DNA from: Streptomyces griseofuscus
Lineage (GTDB): Bacteria > Actinomycetota > Actinomycetes > Streptomycetales > Streptomycetaceae
Reading direction: 5' to 3'
DNA length: 64,000 nt
NCBI RefSeq assembly: GCF_014673495.1
Contig: NZ_CP051006.1
Location: 7,811,001 to 7,875,000, forward strand
Numbering within the stretch: position 1 is the stretch's first letter; each line of letters starts with the position of its first letter. Made by a program: the position numbers and the translations under genes. Positions 50,461 to 57,772 of the stretch are shown in pieces. A model generated the notes under the pieces. That model saw nothing but the letters and a program-made list of their open reading frames with translations. It was not told the DNA's origin and did no database searches.

Positions 50461-51978
50461 ATGCACGTTCACCACGGTGCGCGCCGCCCCGGCGCGGCGC
50501 ACGTCACCCTGCTCACCGAAGGCACCTACCCGCACAGCCACGGCGGTGTCAGCGTCTGGTGCGACCAACTCGTCCAGGGCATGCCCGACCTGGACTTCGA
50601 TGTCATCGCCGTCACCGGCACCGGACGTGAACCCGTCGTGTGGGAGCTGCCCGCCCAGGTCCACCAGGTGCGCTCCGTCCCCATGTGGGGCGAGCCGCCC
50701 GAGGGCCGCGCGCCCCGGGGCCGCGCCCTCACCCGGCTCACCGCCGCCTACGAACGCTTCCTCACCGCCCTCCTCGACCCGTGCGCCGAGGACCGGTTCC
50801 CGCCCGCGCTCTACCTGCTGGCGCGGGCCGCCGCCGACGGGACGCTGAGCCCCTTCCTGCGCGGCGACCGGGCCATCGCCCTGCTCGCCACCGTGTGGAA
50901 CCGCCCGGGGCTCGCCGTGCGCGAGGCGCGGCCCACCCTGCACGACGCGGTCACCGCCACCGCCCTGCTGGAACACGCCCTGCGCCCGCTCGCCGCGCCC
51001 GCGCCCGAGCACGGCGTGGCCCACGCGGTCAGCGGCGGAGTGGCCGTACTGCCCGGACTCGCCGCCCTCGACCGGCACGGCGTCCCGCTGCTGCTCACCG
51101 AGCACGGCGTCTATCTGCGCGAGCGCTACCTCGGCTACCGCACCGCGCCCTACCGCTGGCCGGTGAAGGCCGTCGTCCTCGGCTTCTTCCGGCTGCTCGC
51201 CGAGGAGAGCTACCGCAGGGCCGCCCTGATCACCCCCGGCAACCGCTACAACCGGCTCTGGGAGGAACAGGGCGGCGCCGACCCGAAGGCCATCCGCACC
51301 GTCTACAACGGCGTGGACCCGGCCGCCTTCCCGCCCGCCGGACCCGAACCGGAGACACCGACCCTGAGCTGGGCCGGCCGGGTCGACCCCATCAAGGACC
51401 TGGAGACGCTCATCCGCGCGTTCTCCCTGGTCAGGGCCGAGATACCCGAGGCCCGGCTCCGGCTCTTCGGCGGCACACCCCGCGGCGGCGAGGCGTACCG
51501 GGAGCGCTGTGCCGCGCTGGCGGCCGAGCTGGGCCATGGCGACGCCGTCGCCTTCGAGGGCCGCGTCGAGGACATCAAGGACGCCTACGCGGCCGGCAAC
51601 GTGGTGATGCTCTCCAGCATCAGCGAGGGCTTCCCCTTCACTCTGATCGAGGCCATGTCCTGCGGCCGGGCCACCGTCTCCACCGATGTCGGCGGGGTGC
51701 GCGAGGCGGTGGGCGACACCGGCCTCGTCGTACCACCGCGCGACCCGGAACGCATGGCGGCGGCCGCCCTGGAACTGCTCCGCGACGGCGACCGGCGCAG
51801 GGCCATGGGGGAGGCCGCGCGACTACGGGTGATCGAGCAGTTCACCCTCCGCCAGACCATCGACACCTTCCGCTCCATATACCTCGAACTCCCCTACCAC
51901 ACACGGGAATTCATCACCCCGTCCACGCCGGAGCGCGAGCCCGGACGCCGGACCGCCGCGGGGAGCCTGGCCGGATGA
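50461..51978 (+). CDS. pelF: PelF-type GT4 glycosyltransferase
   Basis: The 505-residue cytoplasmic glycosyltransferase has the DUF3492 N-terminus typical of PelF (LLTEGTYPHSHGGVSVWCDQLVQGMPDLDF). The acceptor-domain histidine region is VPLLLTEHGVYLRERYL. The GT4 nucleotide-sugar domain contains TLSWAGRVDPIKDLETLIRAF, VAFEGRVEDIKDAYAAGNVV and the EX7E-like ISEGFPFTLIEAMSCG. PelF polymerises the Pel backbone from a UDP-sugar in Pseudomonas. The stop overlaps the next ATG. The gene symbol follows domain resemblance; the sugar used here is not known. Confidence 0.85.
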   Translation: MHVHHGARRPGAAHVTLLTEGTYPHSHGGVSVWCDQLVQGMPDLDFDVIAVTGTGREPVVWELPAQVHQVRSVPMWGEPPEGRAPRGRALTRLTAAYERFLTALLDPCAEDRFPPALYLLARAAADGTLSPFLRGDRAIALLATVWNRPGLAVREARPTLHDAVTATALLEHALRPLAAPAPEHGVAHAVSGGVAVLPGLAALDRHGVPLLLTEHGVYLRERYLGYRTAPYRWPVKAVVLGFFRLLAEESYRRAALITPGNRYNRLWEEQGGADPKAIRTVYNGVDPAAFPPAGPEPETPTLSWAGRVDPIKDLETLIRAFSLVRAEIPEARLRLFGGTPRGGEAYRERCAALAAELGHGDAVAFEGRVEDIKDAYAAGNVVMLSSISEGFPFTLIEAMSCGRATVSTDVGGVREAVGDTGLVVPPRDPERMAAAALELLRDGDRRRAMGEAARLRVIEQFTLRQTIDTFRSIYLELPYHTREFITPSTPEREPGRRTAAGSLAG

Positions 51979-53357
51979 GCGGACCCATGGCCCTGGAGCC
52001 GGGCGGCGCCGAACAGGACACCCTCGCCCTGCGGCTCGCCCGCCCCGACGACCGCACCCTGTCCCTGCGGCTGCCCGCCCTCGGCACCGACGAGGCGGCC
52101 GTCAGCCTGCTGGCCGCCGAACTCGCCGACCGGATCGGCCCCGCCGTCCACCCCTACGAGGTCGCCGCCCTGCTGGAGGCCGAGGGCCTCACCGCCGAGA
52201 CGATCAAGGACCGGTACGGCCATCCGAACCTGTTCTCGCTGGCCACCGCCCTCTACGAGCAGGTGCCCCGCACCTTCCCCGAGCCCGCGCCGGCCGCCGA
52301 CCCCTGGCGTCCCGACCATGTCCGCTGTCTGCTGCGCGGGCTGCTCTTCGCCCTGCCGGGCCTCGCCTACCCGCTCACCGCGCCCCTGTGGCACCCCGGC
52401 CGGCACGCCGCCGCGCTGATCCTCGCGGGCCTGATCTCCTGGGCCTGGGGCCAAGGGCTCGGCCACCGCGCCCACCTGCGCAAGGCGACCGGCCCCCGGG
52501 AGGCCGCCCGCACCCTGGCCGCGGGCGCACCCCTGGGAGCCGCGCTCGCCACCGCCCTCGCCGCGCCGCTCACCGGCGGCGGCCCGGTCCTGCTCGCCGT
52601 CGCCGCCCAGTCGCTCTATCTCGCGGCCGCCGGCGTCCTGCTGGTCCTGGCCCGGGAGAGGACACTGCTCGCCGCGCTGAGCCCGCTGCTCGCGGGCGCC
52701 GCCTGCCTGCTCCGCTGGGACCCGGGCCCCGTACCGCGCCTCGGCCTGCCCCTGCTGGCGCTGCTCGGCGCCCTCGCCGTCACCGCGCACGCCCTGCGCG
52801 GCCTGCTCAAGGAGCCCGGCGCCGACGGCGGCAGACGGCCCCCGCTGCGCTGGTCGCTGCCGTACGGCCTGTTCGGCCTTGCCGCCGGGCTGCTGGTGCT
52901 GCTCGAAGGCCGCCGGGAGCCGTACGCGGTGATCGTGCTGACCCTCAGCATGGGGCCCGCCGAATGGCTGCTCTACCGCTACCGCGGCCTGTCCGTCGCC
53001 GCCCTGCGCGCCACCGCCACCCCGGCCGGATTCCTGCTGCGCTCCGCCGGTGTCCTCGGCCTGTGCCTGCTCGGCTATCTGCTGCCGCTGCTGCCCGCCG
53101 CGTATCTTACGGGCGCCCCACCGGCACCGCTCCTGCTGCTCGCGGCCACCTTGTGGACCGCGCTGCTCCTCCAGGCGTTCGGGACCGCCTGGCCGCCCGC
53201 CGTGATCTGTCTGGCCGCCGCGGGCACGGCCGGCGCGGTCACCGTGCTGCGTCTGCCACCCGGCCCGGCCGCCCTGCCGCTCGCCTGCGCGGCCGCCGTG
53301 CCGTGTCTGCTGGCGTGCGCGCTGCGGCTGCTCGGCCGCCCGGCCCGGCACGCCTGA
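51975..53357 (+). CDS. polytopic membrane protein of the polysaccharide locus
   Basis: The ATG overlaps the pelF stop (ATGA); 460 residues. A soluble N-terminal part (1-110) includes HPYEVAALLEAEGLTAETIKDRYGHPNLFSLATALYEQVPR, which I have seen ahead of membrane domains in Gram-positive clusters. About eleven hydrophobic helices follow to the end. It does not show the PelG/MOP flippase motifs I know, but occupies PelG's position right after pelF. An export, flippase or co-polymerase role is inferred. Unusually Ala/Leu-rich helices may hamper similarity searches. Confidence 0.7.
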   Translation: MSGPMALEPGGAEQDTLALRLARPDDRTLSLRLPALGTDEAAVSLLAAELADRIGPAVHPYEVAALLEAEGLTAETIKDRYGHPNLFSLATALYEQVPRTFPEPAPAADPWRPDHVRCLLRGLLFALPGLAYPLTAPLWHPGRHAAALILAGLISWAWGQGLGHRAHLRKATGPREAARTLAAGAPLGAALATALAAPLTGGGPVLLAVAAQSLYLAAAGVLLVLARERTLLAALSPLLAGAACLLRWDPGPVPRLGLPLLALLGALAVTAHALRGLLKEPGADGGRRPPLRWSLPYGLFGLAAGLLVLLEGRREPYAVIVLTLSMGPAEWLLYRYRGLSVAALRATATPAGFLLRSAGVLGLCLLGYLLPLLPAAYLTGAPPAPLLLLAATLWTALLLQAFGTAWPPAVICLAAAGTAGAVTVLRLPPGPAALPLACAAAVPCLLACALRLLGRPARHA

Positions 53358-53400
53358 ACCAGACCCTCCTCTTCCTCGACTCACTGGAAGGACCCCCCAG

Positions 53401-54402
53401 TTGACCTCCCAACCGCTCGCCGCCGTCACCGGCGCCGAGGGCTTCATCGGCTCCCATCTCACCGAGGCTCTGGTCGCCTCGGGGCACCGGGTGCGGGCCA
53501 TGGCCCAGTACAACTCCTTCTCCTCCTACGGCTGGCTGGAGACCCTCGCCCCGGACGTGCTGGACCAGGTGGAGATCGTCCTCGGCGACGTCCGCGACCC
53601 CGGCTCCGTGCGCGGCCTCCTCGAAGGGGCGGACGTGGCCTACCACTTGGCCGCCCTGATCGCGATCCCGTACTCCTACCAGGCGCCCCACAGCTACGTG
53701 GAGACCAACGTCACCGGCACCCTCAACGTGCTCGAAGCGGTCCGCGCCCTCGGCACCCCCCGGCTGGTGCACACCTCCACCAGCGAGACCTACGGCACCG
53801 CGCAGACCGTGCCGATCACCGAGGACCACCCCATCAACACCCAGTCCCCGTACGCCGCTTCGAAGGCCGGCGGGGACCGGCTCGCCGACAGCTACCACGC
53901 CAGCTTCGGCACCCCGGTGGTCACCCTGCGGCCGTTCAACACCTTCGGACCGCGCCAGTCGATGCGCGCCGTCATCCCCACCGTCATCGGACAGGTCGCG
54001 GCGGGGGAGCGGACCATCACCCTCGGCGATCTGCGGCCCACCCGGGACTTCCTGTTCGTCAAGGACACCGCGCGGGCCTTCCTCGCCGTGGGCGGCGCAC
54101 CCGCCGAGCAGGTCGTCGGGCGCACCTTCAACGCCGGTACCGGCGGCGAGATCTCGGTCGGCGACCTCGTCGCTCTGATCGGCAAGGTCATGGACACCGC
54201 CCTCGACGTCCGCGCCGACCCCGCGCGCCTGCGGCCCGCGGGCTCCGAGGTGATGCGGCTCGTCGCCGACGCCGGCCGGCTCACCGCCGCCACCGGCTGG
54301 GGGCCCGTGCACACCCTGGAACAAGGTCTCGCGCAGACCGTGGAGTTCTTCCGCGACCCGGCCAACCTGGCCCGCTACAAGACCGGCATCTACAACATCT
54401 GA
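53401..54402 (+). CDS. LegB-like NAD-dependent nucleotide-sugar 4,6-dehydratase
   Basis: The 333-residue extended short-chain dehydrogenase has the TTG start with GGAAGGA upstream. NAD-binding is GAEGFIGSHLTEAL. The catalytic region is HTSTSETYGTAQTVPITEDHPIN and YAASKAGGDRLADSYH (Tyr-x3-Lys). The patterns QYNSFSSYGWLE and IPYSYQAPHSYVETNVTGTLNVLEA recall LegB-type UDP-GlcNAc 4,6-dehydratases and related GDP-sugar enzymes, so the product is probably a 4-keto-6-deoxy (amino) sugar. It lies 43 bases after the membrane protein gene. An epimerase function is the main alternative. Confidence 0.85.
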   Translation: MTSQPLAAVTGAEGFIGSHLTEALVASGHRVRAMAQYNSFSSYGWLETLAPDVLDQVEIVLGDVRDPGSVRGLLEGADVAYHLAALIAIPYSYQAPHSYVETNVTGTLNVLEAVRALGTPRLVHTSTSETYGTAQTVPITEDHPINTQSPYAASKAGGDRLADSYHASFGTPVVTLRPFNTFGPRQSMRAVIPTVIGQVAAGERTITLGDLRPTRDFLFVKDTARAFLAVGGAPAEQVVGRTFNAGTGGEISVGDLVALIGKVMDTALDVRADPARLRPAGSEVMRLVADAGRLTAATGWGPVHTLEQGLAQTVEFFRDPANLARYKTGIYNI

Positions 54403-54443
54403 CCCGTCCGGCACGTCACGACGTCTGCTCAAGGAGGCACCCC

Positions 54444-55157
54444 ATGCACGCAGTGATCCTGGCGGGAGGCAAGGGCGTCCGGCTGCGGCCCTACACCACC
54501 GCGCTGCCCAAACCGCTCGTGCCCATCGGCGACCAGCACGCCATCCTGGAGATCGTGCTGCGCCAGCTGTCCGCGGCCGGCTTCACCGGCTGCACCCTCG
54601 CCATCGGCCACCTCGGCGAGATCATCCGCGCCTACGTCGGCGACGGCTCCCAGTGGGGCATGGCCGTCGACTACGCCACCGAGGAGAGCCCGCTCGGCAC
54701 CATGGGCCCCCTGCTCAACCTGAAGGACCGGCTGCCCGAAAACTTCCTCGTGATGAACGGCGACATCCTCACCGACCTCGACTACGCGGACGTACTGCGC
54801 CGCCACCGCGCCTCCGGCGGGCCGCTCACCATCGCCACCTACGCCCGCAAGGTGCACATCGACTTCGGTGTGCTCACCACCGACGCCAGCAAAGTCGTCG
54901 CGTTCACCGAGAAACCCAGCATGGACTACCGGGTCTCCATGGGCGTCTACGGCCTCTCCCGCGCCACCCTCGACGGCTACACCCCGGGGCTGCCACTCGG
55001 CTTCGACGAACTCGTCCTCGACCTGCTCAGAGCCCAGAACCCGCCGCACGCCTACGAGTTCGACGGCTACTGGCTGGACATAGGGCGCCCAGACGACTAC
55101 GACCGGGCCAACGCCGAGTTCACCAGCCGCAAGTCCCTGCTGCTCAAGGGAGCCTGA
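54444..55157 (+). CDS. sugar-phosphate nucleotidyltransferase
   Basis: The 237-residue enzyme begins with AVILAGGKGVRLRPYTTALPKPLVPIGD, the nucleotide-binding signature G-G-x-G-x-R-L. It contains LVMNGDILTDLDY (metal-binding Asp), VAFTEKPSM and YEFDGYWLDIGRPDDYDRANAEF, the sugar-binding end. It charges a sugar 1-phosphate with NTP to give the NDP-sugar, most likely mannose- or glucose-1-phosphate type by sequence style. GGAGG precedes the ATG. With the dehydratase upstream and reductase downstream it makes a self-contained sugar-nucleotide branch. Confidence 0.92.
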   Translation: MHAVILAGGKGVRLRPYTTALPKPLVPIGDQHAILEIVLRQLSAAGFTGCTLAIGHLGEIIRAYVGDGSQWGMAVDYATEESPLGTMGPLLNLKDRLPENFLVMNGDILTDLDYADVLRRHRASGGPLTIATYARKVHIDFGVLTTDASKVVAFTEKPSMDYRVSMGVYGLSRATLDGYTPGLPLGFDELVLDLLRAQNPPHAYEFDGYWLDIGRPDDYDRANAEFTSRKSLLLKGA

Positions 55158-55164
55158 GTCCCGC

Positions 55165-56049
55165 ATGCGCATTCTCGTCCTGGGCGGCACCGGATATCTG
55201 GGCCGCCGGGTGACCGAGCAGGTGCGCGCCCTCCCGGGCGCGCACCTGCTCGCGGGGGGCCGCACCGGCGCCGAGTACGCCGTCGACCTCGCCGCCGACC
55301 GGCCCGAGCGGCTGGCCAAGACCCTGGCGGCGGCCGCGCCCGACGCCGTGGTCAACTGCGCGGGCGCCACCGGCGGCGACCCGGTGACGCTCGCGGAGGT
55401 CAACGCCCGGGGGCCCGCCGTGCTCTGCGCCGCACTGCGCGAGGCGGCCCCCGCGGCCCGCCTGGTACACCTCGGCTCCGCCGCCGAGTACGGCCTCGGC
55501 ACCCCCTGCGCGGCGGTCACCGAATCGGCGCCCGCCTGCCCCGTCACCCCGTACGGCGCCACCAAGCTCGCCGGCACCCTCGCGGTGACCGCGGCGGGCC
55601 TGGACGCGGTGGTGCTGCGGATCGGCAACCCGGTGGGGCCAGGGGCGCCCGCGGCGAGCCTGCCCGGCCGGATGGCCGCGCTGCTGCGGGCGGCCGGCTC
55701 CGACCCCGGGGCCGTGCTGCGGCTCGGGGACCTGTCTGCCTACCGTGACTTCGTGGACGTCCGCGATGTGGCCCGGGCCGTCGCCCTCGCCGTCACCGCG
55801 CCCGGACCGCTGCCGTCTGTGCTCAACATCGGCGGCGGCGGGGCCGTACCGGTGCGCGATCTGGTGCACGAGCTGGCCCGACTCGCCGCATTCCAGGGGC
55901 AGTTGGCGGAGGGCGGGAGTGGCTCGGCGCGCTCCGCCCAGGTGTCCTGGCAGTGCTCGGACATCGGCGCCGCCGAACGCGCCCTCGGCTGGCGCCCGGC
56001 CCATGGCCTGGACGACGCCCTCGCCGCGCTGTGGGCGGCGACACCGTGA
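55165..56049 (+). CDS. NAD(P)-dependent sugar epimerase/reductase (RmlD-like)
   Basis: The 294-residue short-chain dehydrogenase starts eight bases after the nucleotidyltransferase stop. Rossmann motif VLGGTGYLGRRV. Active site LGSAAEYGLG (Ser/Tyr region) and TPYGATKLAGTLA (Tyr-x3-Lys). Late substrate segment RDFVDVRDVARAVALAV, then NIGGGGAVPVRDL. The pattern suits a reductase or 3,5-epimerase acting on the 4-keto sugar made by the LegB-like dehydratase. The stop overlaps the next GTG (GTGA), coupling it to the spherulin-like hydrolase. Confidence 0.88.
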   Translation: MRILVLGGTGYLGRRVTEQVRALPGAHLLAGGRTGAEYAVDLAADRPERLAKTLAAAAPDAVVNCAGATGGDPVTLAEVNARGPAVLCAALREAAPAARLVHLGSAAEYGLGTPCAAVTESAPACPVTPYGATKLAGTLAVTAAGLDAVVLRIGNPVGPGAPAASLPGRMAALLRAAGSDPGAVLRLGDLSAYRDFVDVRDVARAVALAVTAPGPLPSVLNIGGGGAVPVRDLVHELARLAAFQGQLAEGGSGSARSAQVSWQCSDIGAAERALGWRPAHGLDDALAALWAATP

Positions 56050-56717
56050 GCCTGCTGATACCGCTGTACGTGCACCCGGCACAGGACCCGGGCGCCTGGC
56101 ACCGGCTGATCACGGCGGCCGCCCGCACCTACGCCGTCGTCCTCAACCCGGCAAGCGGGCCCGGCGCCGCGCCCGACCCCGCGTACACGGCGGCGGCACG
56201 GGCGCTGCGCACGGCGGGCGCCCGGCTGCTCGGGTACGTCGACACCGACTACGGGACGCGGGACCGGGCCGCGATCACCGAGGACGTGCGCCGGCACCGG
56301 CTCTGGTACCGGACCGACGGCTGCTTCCTCGACCGGGTCACCGCGACCGCCGAGGGCCTGCCCGACTGCCGCCGCCTGGTCCGGGAGCTGCGGCGGCTCG
56401 GCACCGGCAGCGTGGTGCTCAACCCCGGCGTCCATCCGGCGCCGGGGTACGCCCGGCTCGCCGATCTCACCGTCACGTTCGAGGGACACTGGTCGACATA
56501 CGTCTCCGCGTTCACCCGGCCGTCCTGGGCCGCGCGCCAGCCACCCGACCGTATCTGCCATCTGGTGTACGGCGTCCCCGCCGCCCTGGTCCCGCTCGCG
56601 GTGCGCACCGCGCGGCAGCGGGGGGCCGGGGTGTGCGGGCCGGTGACCGGCGAAGGGCCCAATCCCTGGGCGGGGTTGAGTCCCGCGCTGGAGTTCTCGG
56701 ACGGTGTGCGAGGCTGA
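56046..56717 (+). CDS. spherulation-specific family 4 (GH135-like) protein
   Basis: The 223-residue TIM-barrel-type protein shows PLYVHPAQDPGAWHRLITAA, YAVVLNPASGPG, LLGYVDTDYGTRD, DGCFLDRVT and VVLNPGVHPAPGYARLAD, the spherulin-4 pattern. The fungal relative Sph3 (GH135) hydrolyses galactosaminogalactan, and the hydrolase part of PelA cuts Pel. Asp residues in YVDTDYG and DGCFLDR are the likely catalytic ones. No signal peptide is evident from the GTG start, so it may act inside or be exported otherwise. Coupled to the preceding gene (GTGA). It gives the locus a polymer-specific hydrolase. Confidence 0.85.
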   Translation: MSLLIPLYVHPAQDPGAWHRLITAAARTYAVVLNPASGPGAAPDPAYTAAARALRTAGARLLGYVDTDYGTRDRAAITEDVRRHRLWYRTDGCFLDRVTATAEGLPDCRRLVRELRRLGTGSVVLNPGVHPAPGYARLADLTVTFEGHWSTYVSAFTRPSWAARQPPDRICHLVYGVPAALVPLAVRTARQRGAGVCGPVTGEGPNPWAGLSPALEFSDGVRG

Positions 56718-56757
56718 GCCCGATCAGCACGCTCACACCGGGGAGACCACCACCGTC

Positions 56758-57414
56758 ATGGCCGTCATCCACCACACGACCCTCACCCCCTCCAAGGTCG
56801 AACTGCTCACCGAGTGGCTGCCCACCCGCCCGTGGTACCGCGGCGGTTCAGGCACCCCCGTCCTGGAGAAGACCGGCGGTTTCCGGCTGGACGACCCCGA
56901 GGGCGAGGTCGGCATCGAGATCATGATCGCCACCGACATCACAAGCCCCGAGCGGACCGCGTACCTGGTGCCGCTGAGCTACCGGGGCGCACCGCTGGAG
57001 GGCGCCGAGCACGCGCTCGTCGGCACGATGGAGCACGGTGTGCTGGGCAAGCGCTGGGCGTACGACGGGATGCGCGACCCGGTGCTGGTCACCGAGCTGC
57101 TGCGGCTCGTCGCGGGCCAGACGCAGGCGATGGCGCAGAGCATCACCGACCTCCCGGACCACGAGGTGACCCACGCCTACACGGGCGCCCCGTTCACCCC
57201 CGTGGCCTTCACCCCGACCCCCGCCGACGACGCGGACGGCACCTATCTGCCCACCCCGCACGGCACGGCCCTGCGGCTGCACCGCGTGCTCACCCCGTCC
57301 GACGACAACCCCCCGGTCCCGGCGACGCCCGCCCTCGGCCATGTCTCCACGGGCTGGCCGACGCCCTCGGGCGACCGCCTGCGCGCGGTACTGCTGACGG
57401 TGCGCCGGCACTGA
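56758..57414 (+). CDS. maltokinase N-terminal cap-like domain protein
   Basis: ATG 56758 (GGGGAG upstream), 218 residues. The sequence AVIHHTTLTPSKVELLTEWLP, then YLVPLSYRGAPLEGAEHALVGTMEHGVLGKRWAYDGMRDPVL, is the cap domain that precedes the kinase in maltokinases (Mak/Pep2), here without any kinase part. Streptomycetes carry several such stand-alone proteins, sometimes named as alpha-glucan branching related. A role in binding a sugar or modulating a kinase is inferred. It lies 40 bases after the spherulin-like gene and may be the last gene of that transcript. Confidence 0.82.
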   Translation: MAVIHHTTLTPSKVELLTEWLPTRPWYRGGSGTPVLEKTGGFRLDDPEGEVGIEIMIATDITSPERTAYLVPLSYRGAPLEGAEHALVGTMEHGVLGKRWAYDGMRDPVLVTELLRLVAGQTQAMAQSITDLPDHEVTHAYTGAPFTPVAFTPTPADDADGTYLPTPHGTALRLHRVLTPSDDNPPVPATPALGHVSTGWPTPSGDRLRAVLLTVRRH

Positions 57415-57772
57415 CCCGACCGGGCCGCCCGGCCACCGCCCGCCCCGCGCGGACGGTGGCCCGGCGCCCCAACCGCTCCGGTCCGCCTCCCGAGTCCCCA
57501 CCCGCCGCCCCCGCCGTTCCGCCGTCCCCACCCCCTCCCACGTCGAACCGGCGGAGCCGTGGGGAAGGAACGGCCTGACAGGAACGGTCTGGCATGGACG
57601 GGTCAAATCTGGCACTCTTTCGGCAGTCGTCGCCCCGACCTCAGCGGGGGAGGCGACCGTTTCCTCAGCACCGCGCTCGCGCAAGCCCCGTACGCGACCG
57701 CCCCGGCACATCCCAGCCGGCCGGGCGGTCGTCGAGCAGGCCGGGACCCCGGCCGCCCCGAAGGAGTAGCGT
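57415..57772. other. 358-base gap with one hairpin, no gene
   Basis: A stem GGCCACCG/CGGTGGCC extended by four more pairs (57426-57466) looks like the terminator of the maltokinase-cap gene. The middle is C-rich. The last part carries the ribosome binding site AAGGAG for the peptidase gene. No clear promoter boxes and no small ORF with a good start. Confidence 0.5.

Noticed and set aside
48241..51537. 1098-codon minus-strand frame across the Pel-like locus
   Set aside because: Glycine/valine-rich antisense shadow of two well-supported genes.
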